Assembly (NCBI GenBank): GCA_036260255.1
Contig: DATAAF010000061.1
Coordinates: forward strand, 1-16,813
DNA: 16,813 bases
DNA from: DASZJY01 sp036260255
Lineage (GTDB): Bacteria > Actinomycetota > Acidimicrobiia > Acidimicrobiales > AC-14
Direction: 5' to 3'
Positions 12,971 through 16,813 of this stretch are shown here, piece after piece. How positions within the stretch are numbered: position 1 is the stretch's first letter; each line of letters opens with the position of its first letter. The translations under genes and the position numbers were made by a program. The notes beneath the pieces are model-generated. The model was not told where the DNA came from. It saw only the letters and a program-made list of their open reading frames with translations, and made no database searches.

Positions 12971-15070
12971 TCAGCTCGCCGGGCGAAGGCGGAGGCGGCG
13001 CAGCAGCTGGGCGTTGAGGGCGACGACGATCGTCGACCCGCTCATCAGGATGGCGCCCACCGCCGGGGGCAGCGTGACGCCCGCCCAGGCCAGCGCTCCG
13101 GCGGCCAGCGGGATGGCCACCAGGTTGTACCCGGCGGCCCACGCCAGGTTCTGCACCATCTTGCGGTAGCTGGCAGCGGACAGGCGGATGACGCCCACGA
13201 CGCCCCGGGGGTCGGACGAGGCGAGGACGACGCCGGCCGACTCGATGGCGACGTCTGTCCCGGCGCCGATGGCCACGCCGACGTCGGCCCGGGCGAGGGC
13301 GGGGGCGTCGTTCACCCCGTCGCCCACCATCGCCACCGTCAGGCCCCGCGCCTGGAGCTCGGCCACCTTGGCGTCCTTGTCCTCGGGCAGGACCTCGGCG
13401 AACACCTCGTCGACCCCGAGGTCGGCGCCCACCGCCTCGGCGACCTGGCGGGCGTCGCCCGTGATCATCACGACCCGCTTGTCCATCGAATGCAGCGAAG
13501 CGACGGCCTCCTCGGCCTCGGGCCGGATCTCGTCCTCCAGCGCGAATGCGCCCAGGACGCCGTCGTCCCCGACGAGGTAGAGCACCGCGGCGCCCCGCTC
13601 CCTCCACCCGGTGGTGGCGCCGTTCAGCTGGGCCGGCTCGGACAGGCGCCGCTCCCGCAGCAGGGCCGGACCGCCGACGGCGAGCCGGCGCCCGCCGACC
13701 GTCGCCTCGACACCCCGGCCGGTGATCGACCGGAACTCGGAGGCCGTTGCCACCGAGCCCCGCTGCCGGGCGGCGGCGACGATCGCCCGCGCCAGCGGGT
13801 GCTCGCTGTCGGCCTCGACCGCGCCGGCCAGGCGCAGCGCCTCGTCCTCGGCCACACCGTCGGTGCCGACCACGCCGGTCACCACGTGCTCCCCCTTGGT
13901 CAGCGTCCCCGTCTTGTCGAACAACATGGTGTCGACGGTCCGCATGCGCTCGAGCGCCAGCCGGTCCTTGACGAGGATCCCGGCGCGGGCGGACATGGCG
14001 GTGGAGATGGCGATCACCAGCGGGATGGCCAGCCCCAGGGCGTGGGGGCAGGAGATCACCAGGACGGTGACGGTGCGGAGCACGGCGTCGTCGGCGTCGC
14101 CCAGCGCCGTCCACACGAGGAAGGTCGCCAGGCCGGCGCCGGCGGCTACATAGAAGAGCACGGCCGCGAAGCGGTCGGCCAGGGCCTGGGCCCGGCTGCG
14201 GGAGGTCTGTGCCTCCTCGACCAGGCGCCGGATGCCGGCCAGCGCCGTCTCCTCGCCCACCGCATCGACCTGCACCCGGATGGCCGAGTCCGTCGACACC
14301 GTCCCGGCGACCACGCGGTCGCCGACGGACTTGGCGACGGGGCGCGACTCGCCCGTGATCATCGACTCGTCCAGCTCGGCGGCACCCTCGACGATCTGGC
14401 CGTCGGCGGGGACCCGGCCGCCCGAGCGCACCAGCACGACGTCGCCCACCGCCAGCTCGGAGATGGGCACCTGCTCCACGGAGCCGTCGGCGGCGACCCT
14501 CTCGGCGTCGTCGGGCAGCAGCGCGGCGAGGGCGTCGAGGGCGCTGCTGGCCTGGCCGATCGCCTTCATCTCCTGCCAGTGGCCGAGCAGCATGATCGTG
14601 ATCAGCGCCGCCAGCTCCCACCAGAACTCGAGGTCGAACAGCTCGAGCGACGTGGCGGCCGAGGCGGCGTACGCCACCACGATGGCCATGGAGATGAGGA
14701 GCATCATCCCGGGCTGGCGGCGGCGGGCCTCGTCCCACCCGCCGACCAGGAACGGCCAGCCCCCGTAGAGGAAGATGATCGTCCCCAGCACCGGCCCGAC
14801 CAGCTCGATCGCGGGGAAGTCGAGCTCGTAGCCCAGCCAGTCCATGATCATCTCGGACGTGGCCACGACGGGGACGGTCAGCAGCAGGCTCCACCAGAAG
14901 CGCCGGCGGAAGGCGCTCAGGTGGTCGCCGTGCCCGCCTCCGCCGTGCCCGCCGCCGCCGTGCCCGCCTCCGCCGTGGCCAGTGTGCGAAGCCGTGGGGC
15001 CGTGGGACGCGGCGGTGGCGGAATCGTGCTCCTGGTCCTCGCCGTGCTCCACAACGGTCATCTCGTCCAC
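12971..15070 (-). CDS. copB: Copper-type P1B-3 ATPase (CopB-like)
   Basis: A 699-residue heavy-metal-exporting P-type ATPase. In order it has a His-rich cytosolic N terminus (residues 23-50, H at 23, 29, 32, 37, 42, 47, 50), eight membrane helices, the actuator motif TGES (239-242), the ion-site motif CPH (341-343), the phosphorylation site DKTGT (D385), HP (424-425), TGD (537-539), GDGVND (583-588) and MSGST in the last helix. CPH rather than CPC marks subgroup P1B-3, whose members export Cu2+, and in some cases Cu+ or Ag+. There is no CXXC metal-binding domain, as expected. GTG 15070 is chosen for the AGGAGGG site four bases upstream; ATG 15061 is possible. It stands alone, divergent from the phosphoesterase gene. 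Confidence 0.95.
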   Translation of the reverse strand: MDEMTVVEHGEDQEHDSATAASHGPTASHTGHGGGGHGGGGHGGGGHGDHLSAFRRRFWWSLLLTVPVVATSEMIMDWLGYELDFPAIELVGPVLGTIIFLYGGWPFLVGGWDEARRRQPGMMLLISMAIVVAYAASAATSLELFDLEFWWELAALITIMLLGHWQEMKAIGQASSALDALAALLPDDAERVAADGSVEQVPISELAVGDVVLVRSGGRVPADGQIVEGAAELDESMITGESRPVAKSVGDRVVAGTVSTDSAIRVQVDAVGEETALAGIRRLVEEAQTSRSRAQALADRFAAVLFYVAAGAGLATFLVWTALGDADDAVLRTVTVLVISCPHALGLAIPLVIAISTAMSARAGILVKDRLALERMRTVDTMLFDKTGTLTKGEHVVTGVVGTDGVAEDEALRLAGAVEADSEHPLARAIVAAARQRGSVATASEFRSITGRGVEATVGGRRLAVGGPALLRERRLSEPAQLNGATTGWRERGAAVLYLVGDDGVLGAFALEDEIRPEAEEAVASLHSMDKRVVMITGDARQVAEAVGADLGVDEVFAEVLPEDKDAKVAELQARGLTVAMVGDGVNDAPALARADVGVAIGAGTDVAIESAGVVLASSDPRGVVGVIRLSAASYRKMVQNLAWAAGYNLVAIPLAAGALAWAGVTLPPAVGAILMSGSTIVVALNAQLLRRLRLRPAS
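14927..14971 (-). repeat. Three 15-bp tandem repeats encoding GGGGH units
   Basis: Three copies of a 15-bp unit (GCCGTGCCCGCCTCC on the plus strand, the middle copy with one change) lie in the 5' part of the ATPase gene and encode repeated Gly4-His units. Copy number could vary by slippage without breaking the frame. Confidence 0.85.
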
Positions 15071-15123
15071 CGTCCCTCCTCGTCGGACCCGTTCCCTCCG
15101 ACTCGTACGCCCTTCAACGCCGC

Positions 15124-15151
15124 AGGAGGCGCTCCCATGCCGCTGATCTAG
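15124..15151 (+). other. Strong ribosome-binding site with four-codon ORF
   Basis: AGGAGG (15124-15129) is seven bases before ATG 15137, but the frame stops after MPLI at TAG 15149-15151. It lies upstream of the phosphoesterase start at 15198. It could be a tiny upstream ORF or the broken start of a lost gene. Confidence 0.3.
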
Positions 15152-15197
15152 CCTCTGGTCGTTCCGGCGCGGCAGCGAGGGGCGCAAGGGAGGACGG

Positions 15198-16813
15198 GTG
15201 GCCGACCGCAGGATCGAGCACGTGGTCGTGCTCATGCTCGAGAACCGGTCGTTCGACAACCTCCTCGGGTTTCTCGACCATCCCCGGTCGGACTTCCCCC
15301 GCCTCACCCCCGGCGCCTACTCGAACCCCGTCGACCCTTCCGATCCGGCGTCGCCACGGGTCCCCGTCAGCGCCGACGCCGGCTACTCGTTGCCGGTGGA
15401 CCCGCCCCACTCCCACAAGTCGGCGCTCGAGCAGCTCGGCGTCAGGGGCGTGGGCGAGCCGCGTATGAATGGCTTCGTCTCGGCCTACGAGCGCAAGGCG
15501 AGCGGTCACGAGGAGCGCCCGATCGTCCACTGGTGGCGCCTCGCAGGGCTCGTGCTCGTCATCGCCGCGGTGGCGGCCGGCGTCACCGCCAAGCTCGGTC
15601 GCCTCCTCCGCCGGCTGTCGCCCCTCGTGTTCGTCGGGACGGCGGGGGGCCTCGGCGTCGTGCTGTGGCGGTGGCGGAAGAGGGTCGACCACGTCGAGGT
15701 CGTCAGGGGCGTGGGGGCCCAGATCATGCGCTGCCTGGCTCCCGACAAGATCCCCGTGCTCGGCACGCTCGCCCGGCAGTTCGCCGTCTGCACCCGCTGG
15801 CACTCGTCGGTACCGGGCGAGACGTGGCCCAACCGCAACTTCCTGCACGCCGCCACCTCCGACGGCTCGGTCGACATCGAGATCGGCCTGTACGAGTCGC
15901 CGACGATCTTCGAGCGCCTGGAGCGGAGCGGCGCCGACTGGCGCATCTACCACGACGGGCGGGCCCACGTGTGGGCCTTCGCCAACCTGTGGCACGGTCA
16001 CCGCATGGCGAAGTGGTTTGACTTCAAGGAGTTCGACGGCCACGTCGCCAAGGACGACCTGCCCGCCTACACGTTCATCGAGCCCAACCACACCGGGCCC
16101 CGGTCGAACAGCCAGCACCCCGGGAACAACGTGCATCCACAACCGGAGAGCACCGACTTCGAGCGGGGAGAGCGGCTGGTGGCGTCGATCTACGAGAGCC
16201 TGCGGCGCAACCCGGCGCTGTTCGAGAAGACGCTCTTGGTGATCACCTACGACGAGTACGGGGGGCTCTTCGACCACGTGCCGCCGCCCCGTCGGGTCCC
16301 TGCCCCCGCACCGTTGCGGAAGTCCCGCATCTCGCCCACCCGCCGCTTCGTGTCCTTCTTCATCGAGCGGGAGGCGGTTCGGTTCAATTTCCGGATGCTC
16401 GGCGGTCGGGTGCCGGCGATCGTCGTGTCGCCCTGGATCGAACCGGCGACGATCGACGACCAGCTGTACGACCACACCAGCGTCATCGCCACCTTGCGGG
16501 ATCTTTTCGCACCGAACAGCGCACCCCTCACCCGCCGCGACGCCGCCGCCAACACGTTCCACCACCTCGTCCGGGAGCGCTCCGAGCCGCGCCGGGGCGA
16601 CGAGCTCCCCGACCTGTCGGGGCACGTGGTGGGAGAGCGGCCGGGGCGAGCACGGGAGGTCGCTGCCGGCGTCCCCGCCGCCCGGACCGAGGCCGCGTCC
16701 GCCGCCGAGCTCGGGCCCCAGGACGAGTTCGCCCGGCAGCTCTCGGTGCTCGCCGACCGCGTGCGGGCCGAGCTCCAGCGCCGCCCCGCGCCGGCGCCGG
16801 CCGGAGCCGGCGC
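15198..16813 (+). CDS. Phosphoesterase of the phospholipase C/acid phosphatase family with a membrane insertion, cut by window edge
   Basis: The frame is open for 538 codons from GTG 15198 to the right edge. It belongs to the alkaline-phosphatase-like phosphoesterases (PF04185: phospholipase C, AcpA). The metal-site opening is HVVVLMLENRSFDNLLGFLD. Later signatures are RWHSSVPGETWPNRNFLHA, AYTFIEPNH, VITYDEYGGLFDHVPPP, RVPAIVVSPWIEP and YDHTSVIATLRDLF. Residues 112-160 hold two hydrophobic helices with a basic linker between the first and second blocks, where ordinary members have none. No signal peptide is visible, though most relatives are exported by Tat. The C-terminal part is Ala/Arg/Pro-rich and may be a linker. 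GGGAGGA five bases upstream supports the start. The substrate is unknown. Confidence 0.9.
   Translation, partial: MADRRIEHVVVLMLENRSFDNLLGFLDHPRSDFPRLTPGAYSNPVDPSDPASPRVPVSADAGYSLPVDPPHSHKSALEQLGVRGVGEPRMNGFVSAYERKASGHEERPIVHWWRLAGLVLVIAAVAAGVTAKLGRLLRRLSPLVFVGTAGGLGVVLWRWRKRVDHVEVVRGVGAQIMRCLAPDKIPVLGTLARQFAVCTRWHSSVPGETWPNRNFLHAATSDGSVDIEIGLYESPTIFERLERSGADWRIYHDGRAHVWAFANLWHGHRMAKWFDFKEFDGHVAKDDLPAYTFIEPNHTGPRSNSQHPGNNVHPQPESTDFERGERLVASIYESLRRNPALFEKTLLVITYDEYGGLFDHVPPPRRVPAPAPLRKSRISPTRRFVSFFIEREAVRFNFRMLGGRVPAIVVSPWIEPATIDDQLYDHTSVIATLRDLFAPNSAPLTRRDAAANTFHHLVRERSEPRRGDELPDLSGHVVGERPGRAREVAAGVPAARTEAASAAELGPQDEFARQLSVLADRVRAELQRRPAPAPAGAG

Noticed and set aside
11199..14894. A 1231-codon open frame on the minus strand
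   Set aside because: It holds the true epimerase frame only at its 3' end. Upstream it runs out of frame through the aldolase and the ATPase, giving Arg/Gly-rich text. It is a product of high GC content.
14927..14971. A possible CRISPR-like repeat array
   Set aside because: The units are 15 bp, directly adjacent with no spacers, and encode Gly4-His in frame, so they are a coding tandem repeat.
13490..15151. A 553-codon plus-strand frame opposite the copper ATPase
   Set aside because: Its composition is low in complexity and rich in His/Gly/Arg/Asp, and it is the exact antisense of conserved ATPase motifs. It is a shadow.
15114..16625. A 503-codon minus-strand frame opposite the phosphoesterase
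   Set aside because: It is antisense to conserved PF04185 motifs and shows no recognisable protein signature.

Overview
The window is very GC-rich, uses GTG starts often, packs genes with 4-bp overlaps and starts several genes without a Shine-Dalgarno site. This suggests an actinobacterium, perhaps a soil or uncultured lineage. No rRNA, tRNA or CRISPR array was seen, and the lineage is an inference from composition and gene families.

Layout. Positions 1-1254 (minus) hold an IS256-family transposase that runs off the left edge. Positions 1540-2478 hold a short AraC-type regulator and a VOC/glyoxalase-fold protein. Positions 2722-3811 are a gene graveyard: a frameshifted pyridoxamine-phosphate-oxidase-like gene, an N-terminal fragment of a UvrA-like ATPase and, on the other strand, an N-terminal fragment of a dihydrofolate-reductase-like protein. 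Positions 3846-5942 (plus) carry a TIGR03086-type protein, a SnoaL-like protein overlapping it by 4 bp, a small zinc-knuckle membrane protein and a FrnE-like DsbA oxidoreductase. Positions 5974-8235 (minus) carry a secreted protein of unknown function, a HugZ/DUF2470 flavin-split-barrel protein and SoxR. Divergent from soxR is an NADPH-dependent FMN reductase (8300-8902), with a SoxR-type operator and promoter between them.

Positions 8971-10419 encode a GT-C membrane glycosyltransferase, separated by a hairpin from a converging minus-strand set: HpcH/HpaI-type aldolase, then NAD-dependent epimerase, then GT2 glycosyltransferase (12910 down to 10474), each overlapping the next by 4 bp. This set probably makes or attaches a sugar for a surface glycan or glycolipid. 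Upstream lies a CopB-type (P1B-3, CPH motif) copper ATPase with a His-rich N terminus (15070-12971). Divergent from it is a phospholipase C/acid phosphatase-family phosphoesterase with an internal two-helix insertion, running off the right edge.

The most interesting points are: the SoxR box with 19-bp promoter spacing and a probably leaderless FMN reductase mRNA; an aldolase whose promoter and fold point to a start upstream of its first normal start codon, perhaps ATC; an epimerase with Phe in place of the catalytic Tyr; a phosphoesterase interrupted by a membrane hairpin; and a decayed gene cluster in which every frameshift has the same sign. I see no clearly new multi-gene defence or mobile system.
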